A DNA stretch of 64,000 bases from Chrysomallon squamiferum (GCA_012295275.1 CM022668.1:12200522-12264521), one strand, 5' to 3'. Shown: positions 47,057 through 58,619, numbered from the stretch's first letter. Program-made: numbers and translations. Notes: a model not told the origin generated them from the letters alone.

Positions 47057-49105
47057 CATCAAGTGCACCATCATCTGAAGCACCTGAATCACCCACTGAA
47101 GAAACAGTGGTATCAGAAATATTCAAAGAGGAGATAACTCTAGAGCAAAAGGAAACCCAAGAAGTGGAAATCAAAGAGGACAAATACAAAACTGAGATTA
47201 CTATGGAAACAAAACCTGAACTGGAAGAGGTGGAATTGGAGGTTGAAGCTTCCACAAAGGAGACAGAGGTTACATACAGAGAAACTGTTGATATTGTCAA
47301 GGAGGTTGAGGTAACTAAGGAAGAAAGATTCAAGCAAGAAATCACATTTGAAGTTGAAACAGAAGAACAGGAGGGAGATATCAAAAGACCTTCACCTGAA
47401 CTGATAATTGAGGAAAGACCAGTTATTACACAGGAGGTCAAAGAATCTGTGGAAAGTTTTGAAGAAGCTGCCCCTGAAGAAACTGAAGTGATTTCAGAGG
47501 TTGAAATCGAAAGACCAGCCTCTGAAATGGCCATTGAATTGAGAGAAACAGTCACAGTCCACAAAGAAGCAGAATCTGAAGTTGAGGAGACTGAGACTGA
47601 AATTGTCGTTGAGACATCATCTGATGAAATTACAACTGAGGTTGAGAAACCCGAAGAAGAGGTCATTCAAGAACTTAGAGAAGTTGTCCAAATTGAGGGT
47701 GAGCAGGTCACTGAGGTTGAAGTTCTCCAGGAGGTGGTTCAGGAGGTTTCCACTGAAGAAGAAATTCCTGAGAGACAAGTTGAAAAACCAAAGGAAGATA
47801 TTGCAGAAGAACTCAGAGAAAGGATCATAGTTGATTCTGAAATCCCATCAAAAGCTAAAGAAGCTGAAGTCTCTTTGGAAGTTTATGAAGAAGGACTTCC
47901 AGAAACTCAGGCTGAAGCACCTGTTGCTGAAACAACAGAAGAACTAAGGGCAAGAATCACAGTTGATGAAGAAATAGTATCAACAGTAAAAGAACAAGAA
48001 GAAATTGTTGAGGAAGCTCCAGTTGAAGATAAAATGCCTGAGATTGAAGCAGAAGCCCCAAGACTGGAGACAACAGAAGAAATTCGAGAAACAATTCAAA
48101 TTGAGGAACAACAACAGACAGTTGCTGAGGAAGTCTTGGAAACTGCTGAAGAAGCACCTTCTGAAGAGATAACAACTGAAGTCCAGGTTGAAAAACCAAC
48201 TGAAGAGATCACTGAGACCATCAAAGAGGTGATTGAGATTCAGGATACAAAACCCTCAGAGGCTGAAGAGGTTGAAGAAGTCACTGAAATCACTGTGGCA
48301 GAAGACCTCAAACCTGAAGTGGAAACAGAAGCTCCTGTTCTTGAGACCACTGAAGAGATACGCGAGACTGTTACAATGGAAGAACTGAAGCCATCAGAAG
48401 CAGAAGAGACAACAGAAATCTTTGAAGAAATAGAGTACGAGGAGATCACGAGTGAAGTTAAAATTGAGACTACAACAGAAGAGGTTTCTGAAGTTATCAG
48501 AGAAGTGGTTGAAGTGGAGGAAGAGAAGCCAGCAAAGATTAGTCCAGAAGAAGAAGTAGTTGAAGTTCCTTCAACTGAAGAAGTTCTGGAAGTCGAAATG
48601 GCAGCACCTGCAGAAGAAACCACTGAAGAAATTCGAGAAACTGTCCAAGTGCAGGAACAGAAACTGTCTGAGACTGCAGTAAGTGAAGAGGTGTTGGAAA
48701 AAGAAGCAGCTGAGGACATCATTGTCCAGGCAAAAGAGGACACAGTGGTCGAAGAAGAAATTTCTGAGGTGGTTGAAAAGGTTTCAGTTGTTGAAGAGAG
48801 ACCATCAGAAGCCGAAGAGGCTGTTGTAGTCGCTGAAGAAGCACCCATAGATGAAATCACTGCCGAGGTTGACATTCAGAAACCTGCAGAAGAGGTTGCT
48901 GAAGATGTACAAGAAACTGTCACAGTAGAAGATGTAAAACCAGCGGAAATCACTGAAGAGATGATGGAGGTTCAAGAAACTGTGACTGAAGACATTGTTG
49001 TTGATGTCGAGACTGAGAAACCTGTTGAGGAAGTTGCTGATGTTGTGAAAGAACAAGCTGATGTTACTGAAGTTGATGTCAGACAAGCAGAAGAAGAAAT
49101 AAAAA
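47057..49105 (+). CDS. Titin-like gene, acidic repeat exon without Ig (683 codons)
   Basis: This is a 2,049-nt phase 1-1 exon with no Ig domain. It is Glu/Val/Thr-rich throughout. In the second half diverged 45-46-residue units are seen (TTEEIRETVTMEELKPSE, then VSEVIREVVEVEEEKP, then TTEEIRETVQVQEQK). These look like relatives of the repeat in the previous exon. GTAAGA donor. It extends the acidic spring. Confidence 0.95.
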
Positions 49106-49503
49106 GTAAGATTCATTGGTTTTGAAAATTAAATAAAATAGAAAAAAAAATAGTTTTTAGAAATTAGGATGACCCATATCAAAAATTTATCATTATTTAG
49201 AGTCATATTAAATTTTTCTTTGGAAGAAACCTGAAATCTTGAACAAATAGGTGAATAAAAAATATTTTCATTACTTTTTGAAACCATGAACACTATCATT
49301 TTATTAAAACTTAGTATCTAAAACAAAAATCTATTTTCAATTCTTATGATACAAAACAGTTTATCTCTCTAACATTGGTATGTAATGTCATTGCCAAATC
49401 AAATTAACTAAATTCCATGGACTTTTCAGAAAAATCCTTTACTTTTTTTTTTTAATAACAAAAGCTAAAACTCTAATAATGTATATTTCTATTTCTGTTT
49501 CAG
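49106..49503 (+). other. Intron
   Basis: Intron of 0.4 kb, plain AT-rich. Acceptor TCTGTTTCAG. Confidence 0.85.
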
Positions 49504-49629
49504 CTGATGTTACCATAGAGACTGAAGTCAGTGAAACAGTTGTCAAGGTGATTGAAGAGACTAAAGAAGAAACAGAACAAGTTGAAATCGCCTTTGACAT
49601 TAAACCTGAAGAGAAACCCACCCTACCAG
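49504..49629 (+). CDS. Titin-like gene, short acidic exon (42 codons)
   Basis: This is a 126-nt phase 1-1 exon. It reads DVTIETEVSETVVKVIE, then EETEQVEIAFDIKPEE and KPTLP. It is about one 45-residue unit long and has the same acidic style, so it may be a single repeat unit isolated by introns. Confidence 0.9.
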
Positions 49630-50002
49630 GTAAAAAATCATTTAATGATATATTTTGTAAACAAACAAATTTTCTTTTTTAATGTAGAAACATGAAAGGA
49701 CCATTATCATACAGCTCATTTTTCGATGCGTATCAGTAATGGTATCAAATAATAAATACAAATAATGAAATATTTACTCATTTATTTTCATAAACATTTA
49801 GTCTTACAAAGTCCAGTAAGAAGGTCCATCTTAGAATCATCTCTTTACACAACTACCCTTTTTTTTTCTTTTTTTTTTAATTATAATTCAGCTCAAATCC
49901 TGCAAGACAATTGGTCTATCTGACTAGATGGTCTCCATGAATACACTAAACAGTTAGCCACATAAAGGTATTACATGCTAATTTATTCTCTCAATCCTGC
50001 AG
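49630..50002 (+). other. Intron
   Basis: Intron of 0.37 kb with no strong repeat. Acceptor TCTCAATCCTGCAG. Confidence 0.8.
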
Positions 50003-50181
50003 AAACCCTGCAAGAGGATCAGCCTGACCAGGCTGTTGCTCCTGCTGCCCCGGAACTGGAAAAAGAAGCTCCCCGTTTCACACAGACCCTCCACAAACAG
50101 CTGCAAGTGTTTGAGGGATCACGCGTCACAGTGGAGTGCGTTGTCACAGGACGGCCGATGCCCACAGTCACATGGTTCATG
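50003..50181 (+). CDS. Titin-like gene, Ig15 N-terminal half
   Basis: This is a 179-nt exon, phase 1 in and phase 0 out. Linker ETLQEDQPDQAVAPAAP, then APRFTQTLHKQLQVFEG-like A/B strands (APRF is PRF after EKEA), VTVECVVTGRPMP with Cys, and the C-strand VTWFM with Trp. Donor GTGTGT. Confidence 0.92.
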
Positions 50182-50881
50182 GTGTGTGAAGTACAGATAT
50201 TTATTTATTGTTCTTGGTGTTAGATATTTTTTGGTATCTCATCTTTAGCGATGTAGTATTTGTTACAGTACTTGTTAATGCGTAATACTTTGTTCATGGT
50301 GTAGTAAGTTTTGATATTTTATCTTTTACACTTGTTTATGGCATATCATACCTATTTATTATTCTTGAAAAATCTTGATATTTCATCTTTTTTTAAGTGT
50401 TATGACTTGGTTTGACTGGTATTTTTTATTTATTATTCCTGGTGTTAGATAAATTTTGATATTTCATCCTTTCTTTAAAAAAACTGGTATCATTTGATTC
50501 ATTTATAATATATTTCATTTATTATTCTTGGTGTTTGATAAATTTCTGTATTATTTTATTTATTTATTTTTTAGTTGTTCATCTTTACCTAATAATGGTA
50601 AAATATATAAATCTTTGTAATTACACTAACAAAATAACATAAAAATTAAAAATGTTAAATTATTATTTTTTTCTATTTCTAAGGTACTTTAAAAATTAGA
50701 AAATAATATTTTTCATTTAATAATTTGTTTTTATTATTATGACTTTTTTATTTTGTATTATTATTATTATTATTATTTATTTATTTTTTTTGTTTGTTAT
50801 AACTTTTCCTAGAAATGGTAAAATAAAAATCATAATTTCAGAAACAAACAATATTCTTAACGTCTCGCTTTTCTTTCAAAG
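50182..50881 (+). other. Intron made largely of a degenerate minisatellite
   Basis: Intron of 0.7 kb inside Ig15; the repeat starts within 20 bases of the donor (see 50199). The rest is AT-rich. Acceptor TTTTCTTTCAAAG. Confidence 0.8.
50199..50560. repeat. Degenerate 70-90 bp minisatellite
   Basis: Five loose copies of a unit around TTATTATTCTTGGTGTTAG followed by ATAAATTTTGATATTTCATC. Anchor points are near 50211, 50292, 50362, 50437 and 50525, i.e. spacing 70-88 bases. Confidence 0.6.
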
Positions 50882-51050
50882 GAGGACACTGAAGTTGTCA
50901 CAAGTGAACGATTTATAACAGAGTACAAAGATGGCCGATGCACGTTGACAATCCCAAAGATAACCATTGATGAAGACGCTGTAGAGTTCACTTGTGAAGC
51001 CAAGAATGAGGCGGGCACAGCCAAAACTTGGATTGAAATTTTCGTTGAAA
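50882..51050 (+). CDS. Titin-like gene, Ig15 C-terminal half
   Basis: This is a 169-nt exon, phase 0 in and phase 1 out (GTAAGG donor, last base A). It reads EDTEVVTSERFITEYKD, CTLTIPKITIDEDAV, EFTCEAKNEAGTAKT and WIEIFVE. The usual F-strand Tyr is Phe. It is the last Ig domain I can find. The split base A is compatible with the candidate last exons at 54491 (Lys) and 56293 (Thr). Confidence 0.93.
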
Positions 51051-52334
51051 GTAAGGATCCTAAATTGCTGGGAGGCAAATGTAGATTTTGTGTCATTGAA
51101 AATGTGTTTAAATTTTTTTACTTACGAAAGACAAATATTGAATTTGTTAGTAAGTTCTTGTATTACATTCTTTAACTGAAAATATGAGAGGTTTTGTTGT
51201 TAATATGAAACACAAGATATAGTTAAGGAGTTCTTGTTTTATCATTATTATTAACATTAGGTCTTAAAAAAAAATGTTTTTCCTTATTTATATATTTGGT
51301 TTAATATTATTGATATTTTTAAAATATTTAATACTTATAAATAATTTTTAAATGTTTCTAAAAATGTTTTTAAAAATTACAAATTCTTTTATTATACATT
51401 TCTTTTCAGTATTAATTTTATTTTATTTTTAATATATTTGTTTTATTTTTATTTTCCAAACCTGAGGGGTTTTATATACATATATCTTTATTAGTGATAT
51501 ATTGTAGAGACAATATATAAATTTAATGGATGCAGTCATGTGACTCCATACAATACTACTTTCCATATCTCACTGAACATAAGAAATGCTGCCAATGCAT
51601 GAAATCCTTGCTTCATCATAGCCAAAGCTTTAATAGTATTCACTGTACATTAATATCAATTAAATACAAGAAAATACAGGAATGTGATTTATAAATAAAT
51701 ACAATTAAATTAATTCTAAACTTTATAATGTAACTATTTCCCAGTAAAGAAATAAATTTATTAATTCTGTATTGTTTAAATTATAGTCTGTATTTTTATT
51801 TTATTTTATTTTATTAGTTATATATATAAATTTATTATTACTGTCATTATTAATATCATTATTATTATTATTATTATTAAATGCATTTATTTATTTATTT
51901 ATTTATTTATTTTACTTTACATTCAATCAAAAATAATTTAAGAATTAAATATTTAAACAACAATTAATTACAATTCGCTACTTGATAAATTCTCAAGAAA
52001 TAAGGTTAAAAAATCACGAACAAATATACTTACCAAGAATATAATTATGATTACTTATTCATTTAAAAAAAAAAAAAAAAAATTTATACTGAATCTTAAA
52101 ACAAAATGTAAAAGAAATAACTGGGCAAAAAACAAAACACCAGTTAAAAATATTCATGACATCATTTCACTGTGCTTTTAATACAGGCATGTTGCTATGG
52201 TAACAAAGCCAGCTTTTCATGCAGACCAAGCATGATGATAATTCTTGATAGCTAGTCATTTTATTTAGTGCATAATTTAGAAATAGTTTTAGAATTTGGA
52301 TCTGATCTTTATTTTAGAATAAAATATAAAATAC

Positions 52335-52376
<42 letters not shown>

Positions 52377-54490
52377 CAAAATTGCAAACAGGGAGATAGA
52401 AATGAAAATCTTCATATTATGGAAGTCCAGTTTAATATTTTTAAATGATAAGTTTCACATTCAACTAGGTCACCTTTTTTAAAATGTTTTCTTTCACAGC
52501 CAGACCAAAATAACATTTTAAAAATGTTGCTTTCTTTCTGTTCATTTTTGCCCTTTATAGTTGTCCCAATTTGAAGTTCAATAATGTCTCTTTCAAAATT
52601 ACCCCAATTTGAAATTCTAAAATCTGATATTTATCTCAATTTGAAATTTTACAATATATCACTTTCCTAATAATCCCATTTCTAGAAAATAAACTTTCTC
52701 AGTGTGCAATCATAGAATATAATTTTCTCACTTTTGCCACTCAAATGCTACACAAGTCCTTCTGAAATTTAAATATTAAATCTTCCAAAAAAAAAAAAAA
52801 TAGCCCGGTAAATTTATGACAGGGAGTGGGTTTCTTCTCTAATAATTAAACATGATTTATAAGATATAATGTTCTGTATAAATTTATACATTTTATTATA
52901 AAATGTGTACATTTGTCATCAGACAGTTATGTTTTCAAAATATGTGATTTTTAAATGAATTTACTGAATAAATATTTGATACAGAAAAAGTCTTGTACTT
53001 TGTAGTTTGCATGGCATGTTTGTTTAGTTCACTCATATATATATGCATTATAAATATATATGTTATGTGTGGCAATGAAATATTATTTTGTACCAAATAC
53101 CTTCTGTGTTATTGCTCAGAGTTATAATTATTGTTTAAAATTATATAAAACCAGGGGTCTTTTTCAAAATTGGTGTAGTTAATTTTATTTTAATTTATTA
53201 TATTTATTAATATTTATTTTTTTACTCGTTATTTATTATTATTATTATTTTTTTTACTCATTTATTTAAATTATTTTTATCTTATTCTTATTATTTATTT
53301 TATTAATTTAATTAAATTTAATTTAATTTATTTTGCTTATTTTTTTAAAATTTAATGGGATTAAACAAACTTTTTAATAATCAAAATGGATTTTTATCAG
53401 CTATTTATTTATTTATTTATTTATTTATAATACAGAAGGTAAAACATATTACATTGCCTGCTTTTTAACTAACATGCCATGTGACTATGAAAGTTTAAAA
53501 TAGGTTGTGTGCTTTTGTGTTGATAACTTTGTGTTTATGAAACTTTTTATTTTACAGCTTTGTAGCCTATTAAATGAAAAAAACTTGTTTAAAAAATATT
53601 AAATTATTTTAAATAAATAACTGTATAATTTATAGTAAATAAATTAATAAATAAATTAATAAATTATGATAAAGGAATAAAAATCTTAAAAATTGTTATT
53701 AAAAAATAAAGAGTATTTCAAAATTAATTTTATGAAATTTCTTAAATATTTTAACAGCTGTTTTTATTTTAGTGTATGGTATTTTTCTTGTTTAGATATT
53801 TAATAATTATAATTAATTTAATATATATTACTAATTATAAAATAGTTATAATTTATTCAAATAAGAATGAAATAAATGTAAAATTATTTCTTTAAAAGCA
53901 CAGACAATTTGCAGAAGTAAAATAACAATAATAACAAATTAATTAACTAATCAATAAATTAATGTTCAAAGATTTAATTTATTCAACTTTTTATGCCAAA
54001 AACATCTTTAAAATATTTAAAATTTAAAAAGATACTTATTTGTAACTTATCACTCAAATATTCAAATTAATTAATCTGATAATTATTTTTAACAAAACTC
54101 AAAAATACTTCTGAATATTTTAAAATTTAATTAAATAACTATTTTTAACCAATAACTCAAATATTTAAAATCCACTTAATTTATGTTTTAATATTTTTTT
54201 TCAAAAATACATTAATAGATAAATAAACTAAAATAAATTTCAAGTATTAAAATTAATTCTTAATATTTTTATTCAAAAATACATTAACAGATAAATAAAC
54301 CAAAATTAATTTCACAAGTATTAAAATTAATACAGCTACTATTTTAACATGGGCTACTATAATATTTTATGCTTGTGTTTGTTATTTTTGATTATTTTTT
54401 AATGAATTTTCATTTTGTTTTCTTTTCTTTCTTCTTTTTTTTTTTGAGTTGTTTCTTTAACTGTTTTATTATATCTTTGCATGATCATAG
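51051..54490 (+). other. Large intron (3.4 kb)
   Basis: Intron with scattered TTA, TTTA and TA tracts (TA at about 52338-52370) and a small degenerate repeat at 52555-52690. No Ig-like or acidic coding sequence is visible. The acceptor is GCATGATCATAG, preceded by a long pyrimidine stretch near 54420-54450. Confidence 0.75.
52555..52690. repeat. Short degenerate tandem repeat (CCCAATTTGAAATTC)
   Basis: Three to four loose copies of a 40-50 bp unit: CCCAATTTGAAGTTCAA near 52564, CCCAATTTGAAATTCTA near 52602, CTCAATTTGAAATTTTA near 52634, and a poorer one near 52675. Confidence 0.5.
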
Positions 54491-54678
54491 AATTTATCAA
54501 TGCTGAGGAAAGACTTGTCCACGAAGAGTTCTTTTCAATCGAAGTCGAGATTGAAATCACGTGGCGAAAACACACCAACGGCGAGCATGACGTTGTGATT
54601 ACAAGCCTCGAACCAACGCGGCTGTTGACTAATTATTCTTTAGTTAGCGCAGACAACAACAGCATTCATATGTCGTAG
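54491..54678 (+). CDS. Titin-like gene, candidate last exon A (62 residues, soluble tail)
   Basis: This is a 188-nt open stretch, GC-richer than its flanks, entered in phase 1 after GATCATAG and closed by TAG. It reads KFINAEERLVHEEFFSIE, VEIEITWRKHTNGEHDVV and TSLEPTRLLTNYS, ending NNSIHMS. It fits the phase-1 donor at 51050. It has no Ig signature and no membrane segment, and I do not recognise it. No good donor lies before the stop, so it looks terminal. A possible polyadenylation signal lies at 55660. The frame also has an upstream ATG at 54481, but that lies in the acceptor. Confidence 0.65.
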
Positions 54679-56292
54679 CGTTTTTGTATGTTAGATATTT
54701 CATCTGTTGTAATTTATTAGGTTATTTTTAGTCGTTTTTTTTTTTTTTTAATTTTATTTTAATCTCACTCTGCCAGTTATTTTGTTATTTTTTTATTATT
54801 AGTCGTGTGGTAATTTTTTGGTATTACATCCCAGTGATTTTTTTTATGTAAGATTCCAGTTTTTTATTTGTTAGTTTATTTAATTAGTGACATTTTTTTT
54901 TATATATTTTTATTTATTTATTTTTTATATTTATTTATTTTTTTATTTTTTTTTTTTTTTTTTTTAAATATTTATTTATTTATTTATTTTTTTTTCTTTC
55001 TTTTCTTTATTCTAATCATTTTGTTTCTCTTTTTCAAAGAACATTTTGAATTTTGATTTTACATTTTAGAACTCTTTTGGTTTTATTTGGATTTAATTTA
55101 ATCTTATAACACTTTACGTTAGATAATCTTTTGGGGTAATTTTGTTTTGTTTTTAAATTTGAGTTAATATTTATTCTGATTTTTTTTTATCTGGCAATCA
55201 CTGAAAACCTTCTTTAACTCTTTCACTTCTAAATGTTATTTGACACAGCAGTAAAAGAGTTAAAATATAGCCACACCTTATTTTTGTTTGTTTCTTTTTT
55301 TCTTTCTTAAATTCTTTGGTTTCGGGTAATTTTCCTTGTTGTCTTCTTTTTTATTGTTGTTATTATTATTATAATTATATATAATTTCATTTTATATTTG
55401 CCCGTATTATTTTGGAACATCAGAAAATTTGGTGCTTTTTGTATTAAAAATCCTACCGGACTGAAAATGGTTATAAATTTAAATCAAAGGGGGATAACTG
55501 AGGGTTGGTGCAGTTTTTGCCAGGTATTATATTCATTATTCAGAGGCAACTCAAAGGCTCAATTAATTGTGAACAAAAAGGTTGTGATTTTTTTTTTTTC
55601 TTCTGTTTTATTTTTTTTTCTTACAAAGTTTAAATTTTTCAGAAAATAATAATAATAATAATAAAATATGAAATTGCTGGCTGGGTAATTTACATATTTA
55701 TTACATCTGTATGTATATGTTTTGTATATATCACACACTTTGTTGTAAATCTTCTTGGGTTCACCTTCCTCAGCATTGGGATGCTCCTGTCACCCCTATA
55801 ATTCACTATGGACTATTCCAGCAAAGAGTCAGTCTAGTGAGAATCTGTAAGGGGTTTGCAGATAAAATGATAGAACTGATGACTTGCTGCTATTATTTTT
55901 AAAAACATGCATGACGAAGCTTGCAGTGTATTGTTAATCTTAATTTCATAATTGCATGTTCATGACCAAAACATAATTTAAAAAAAATAAAATCTTAAAA
56001 ACATTTTCATTCAGAAAACAGTTAGGTAATTTTGGCTTTGCTACTAATTAACATCAAAGAAATTAAACTATACATTATTTATAAACTTTTTTTTTTTTTT
56101 TTTTTTTATCAAAAATTTAGCCTCCTTCTGAAAGAATATTACTGTAGAAAAAAAAAAAAAAAAAAAAATCTCCCTAGGAAATGATACTTAATCAATCTCC
56201 CTTTCAGAGAGTACCTCAATGATCTAACCTTTAATACAGATATTCACTGATTACCTCCCTTTGACAGAAACTTTAATTATCTCCCTTTGTAG
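54679..56292 (+). other. 3' UTR of exon A and/or intron before exon B
   Basis: 1.6 kb of T-rich DNA. It would be 3' UTR for transcripts ending in the exon at 54491 and intron for those reaching 56293. A GC-richer patch at 55740-55860 holds a weaker third candidate ending (see findings). The last 120 bases contain repeated acceptor-like CTCCCTTT motifs. Confidence 0.6.
55660..55665 (+). other. Possible polyadenylation signal AATAAA
   Basis: An AATAAA hexamer about 1 kb past the stop of the exon at 54491. In such AT-rich DNA this hexamer is common by chance. Confidence 0.25.
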
Positions 56293-56573
56293 CACCACAC
56301 ACTGTTGATGAAAGTGAACCTGAGAAGGTGGAGGTTGGAGTCACCCAAGACATGACACAGCCCCTACTAGACGTGGTGGAGAAACCAGAGGCAGAGTTAT
56401 CTGCCCCTACTTTAGGTTGGCAACCTACAAATATTGAGGATGCTAGCATGCAGAAGTTTTTGCTAGCTGTTGTCTTAGTGATGGTACTGCTGAGGTTGTT
56501 GGCGTGGTTACTTAGTTGTGGCTACTGTCTCTGTTCATTTTTCCTGGCTTCCTCTTGGTCCAGTCAAAATTAA
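56293..56573 (+). CDS. Titin-like gene, candidate last exon B with C-terminal hydrophobic tail
   Basis: This is a 281-nt open stretch entered in phase 1 after CCCTTTGTAG and closed by TAA. It gives 93 residues. Residues 1-54 are an acidic linker like others in this gene (TPHTVDESEPEKVEVGV, LLDVVEKPEAELSAP, GWQPTNIEDAS). Residues 56-86 are strongly hydrophobic (FLLAVVLVMVLL, Arg68, LLAWLLSCGYCLCSFFLA), followed by only SSWSSQN. This is the layout of a tail-anchored membrane protein. There is no PPPT-type end, so it is not an obvious KASH domain. It would follow Ig15 by splicing to 51050. Being the only one of several nearby acceptors that opens a long frame supports it. Confidence 0.7.
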
Positions 56574-56622
56574 AATCTCACGGTTTGTACAGCCTGAATA
56601 ATAACTCTGAATTTTTATTCAT

Positions 56623-56663
<41 letters not shown>

Positions 56664-57988
56664 TCAAATTTCTAATTGTTAATCAACATTTGTTTTTAAT
56701 TGTTAATTTATTTTTTTTTTTTTTTTTTTTTAATTGTTAATTATTTTTTTTTATATATATATTGTTTGTGTTTGTTTTTTATATTTTGATTCTTTATTTT
56801 TTTTTTTTTTTTTTTAGCTTATATTAAATATTAAATATCTTTTAAAATTAATTTGTAAAGCTGTACAAATTGTGATTTTTAACAGAAATAATCTTTGAGT
56901 TTTAAATTATAAATCGGTTTTGCAGATATTTAAAAAAAATAGTAATGTTTTTGTTTCAAACTGAAATATTGCATACTGAGAATCACTTTTGAAATAATCT
57001 GGAAAAATAACACAAATAATTGTTGTTTAAAATTAACTTTCATATTTTACTATTTGTTCAATGATATTTACAGACTATATATTTTGACCAATGAAATTGT
57101 GTAATATAAAACTTTAATATTTTACGAACATATAAAGTTGGTGGTTTTGATTGGCCAGGAAGATTTAAAAAAAAAAATGTTATTGACCAGATTTTTATTA
57201 TTTAAATATTTTGACAAAATAATAGAACAAAGAGATATGTGTAAAGTCCAAAAAGGTGTAAAATACCAGGAAGTCAGGAAAAAAACGATTTTGAAACCAC
57301 AAACTCCAGTAAGCATGTACCATTCAACCATTAGAATTTTTTTTAAATTTTTGTTTTAAAACTTTTAATTTGATTTTTGAGTTTTATTTTCTCATCCTCA
57401 TTATGAGCAGTCTCTACTGTAGATTTCCAAATTTAAAAAAAAAATTAAAAAAAATTAAAAAATCCTTTTCGAAAATTAAAAGCATCACGGATCAATGCTT
57501 TTTTTATTGACCTTTGACCCTCTAACCCTGACCTGTTGTGGCTGATAACCTTGTAGATTTGCATAATGCACATTTTCTATTTCTGTGTGCACTTTGACCC
57601 CCACCTATTTGAAGTGGTAAGTAAAATTTTTTGTGAAACTTACATCTTTTTGCATTTCAATTCATTTTGAATTTCAGTTATGTAAACATTTATCAAGGTT
57701 ATCAACAACATTTAATAAAACATTTTTTTTTTTATTAGTCATGAAATGAAATCTACAGTTTAGACTGTTATTTGGTCTTACTTCTAAAGGCAGGTGAGCC
57801 AAAGGGAACATTTTTAAAAATTACAGCCTATTATTTATATATATATATATATTTATTTTTCTCTCGATCTATTTTTTATGCAACTTTTATCAAAACAAGT
57901 CTTGATATTTTTGTAAGTGTGTGATTTCATACTCTGTATATTGGAAAACAAAACTTTTGATAAATAAACGTCATAAATTGAACTGGTT
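56574..57988 (+). other. 3' UTR and downstream flank
   Basis: T-rich DNA with runs of 15-30 T near 56627-56660, 56710-56730 and 56798-56816. AATAAA occurs at 57714. No coding sequence is supported. Confidence 0.6.
57714..57719 (+). other. Possible polyadenylation signal AATAAA
   Basis: First clear AATAAA after the stop at 56573, about 1.1 kb on. Another lies at 57963. Chance occurrence is likely enough that this is only a candidate for the 3' end. Confidence 0.3.
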
Positions 57989-57989
57989 T

Positions 57990-58059
57990 CGTTTTCATGT
58001 TCAGTGTTTCTGTTAAATCTGGACCCACTGTTTCTGTAAAAACATGGATCCATTGTTTA

Positions 58060-58091
<32 letters not shown>

Positions 58092-58360
58092 TGGATTCAG
58101 TGTTTTTTTAAAGCTAGGTGGCACTGTTTGTGTAAAATCGAAATAATTTCAGTAAAGGCGGGAGTTGTTATTTATGTAAAACTGGATCCATTGTTTGTGT
58201 AAAATGTCCATCAGTTATGTGAAAATGGGTTACACCATTTCTATAAAGCACATATCTGTTTAGCTATAAAATAAAATATAAAAATTAATAACACTATTTT
58301 TGTGTAAAAATGTGATTTAGTGTTACTGTAAAATGGATTCCACTGTTTATGTAAAAAATT
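57990..58360. repeat. Degenerate minisatellite (ACTGTTTATGTAAAA)
   Basis: About ten diverged copies of a 25-40 bp unit of the form GGATCCACTGTTTNTGTAAAA between about 57990 and 58360, interrupted by an A run at about 58069-58091. Confidence 0.65.
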
Positions 58361-58619
58361 ATTTTTATTTTTTTTTAACTAAAGGGAAAATATAAGCAGC
58401 AAATTTTAAATAAAGCATGTTGCAAAGAAAATTTTCAAATCTTTCAAATCTTTCATCTTTTGCATGGCTTACAAGATCTTCTAAAAATCTGACTGGTGTG
58501 TGAACAAGTAGCACAGTAGATTTACCCTGCCCTGCTCCACCCTTCTTTATATTACCACCCTTAAATAGTTAAAATAAATTAATTAGCTCACCTGTGAAAA
58601 GAAGTAAGACTGCTTTTCT
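58361..58619. other. Intergenic, nothing recognised
   Basis: AT-rich DNA without a clear repeat or open frame. Confidence 0.5.

Noticed and set aside
55398-55649. Small gene from an 83-residue frame
   Set aside because: It ends in low-complexity Phe runs, has no conserved feature and lies in the T-rich region after a stop.
36157-56573. Titin kinase or fibronectin III domains
   Set aside because: I looked for the FnIII Trp/Tyr/Leu pattern and kinase HRD/DFG motifs in exons and saw none.
56293-56573. KASH domain in the hydrophobic tail
   Set aside because: It lacks the short luminal end with terminal PPPT-like residues; only SSWSSQN follows the hydrophobic stretch.
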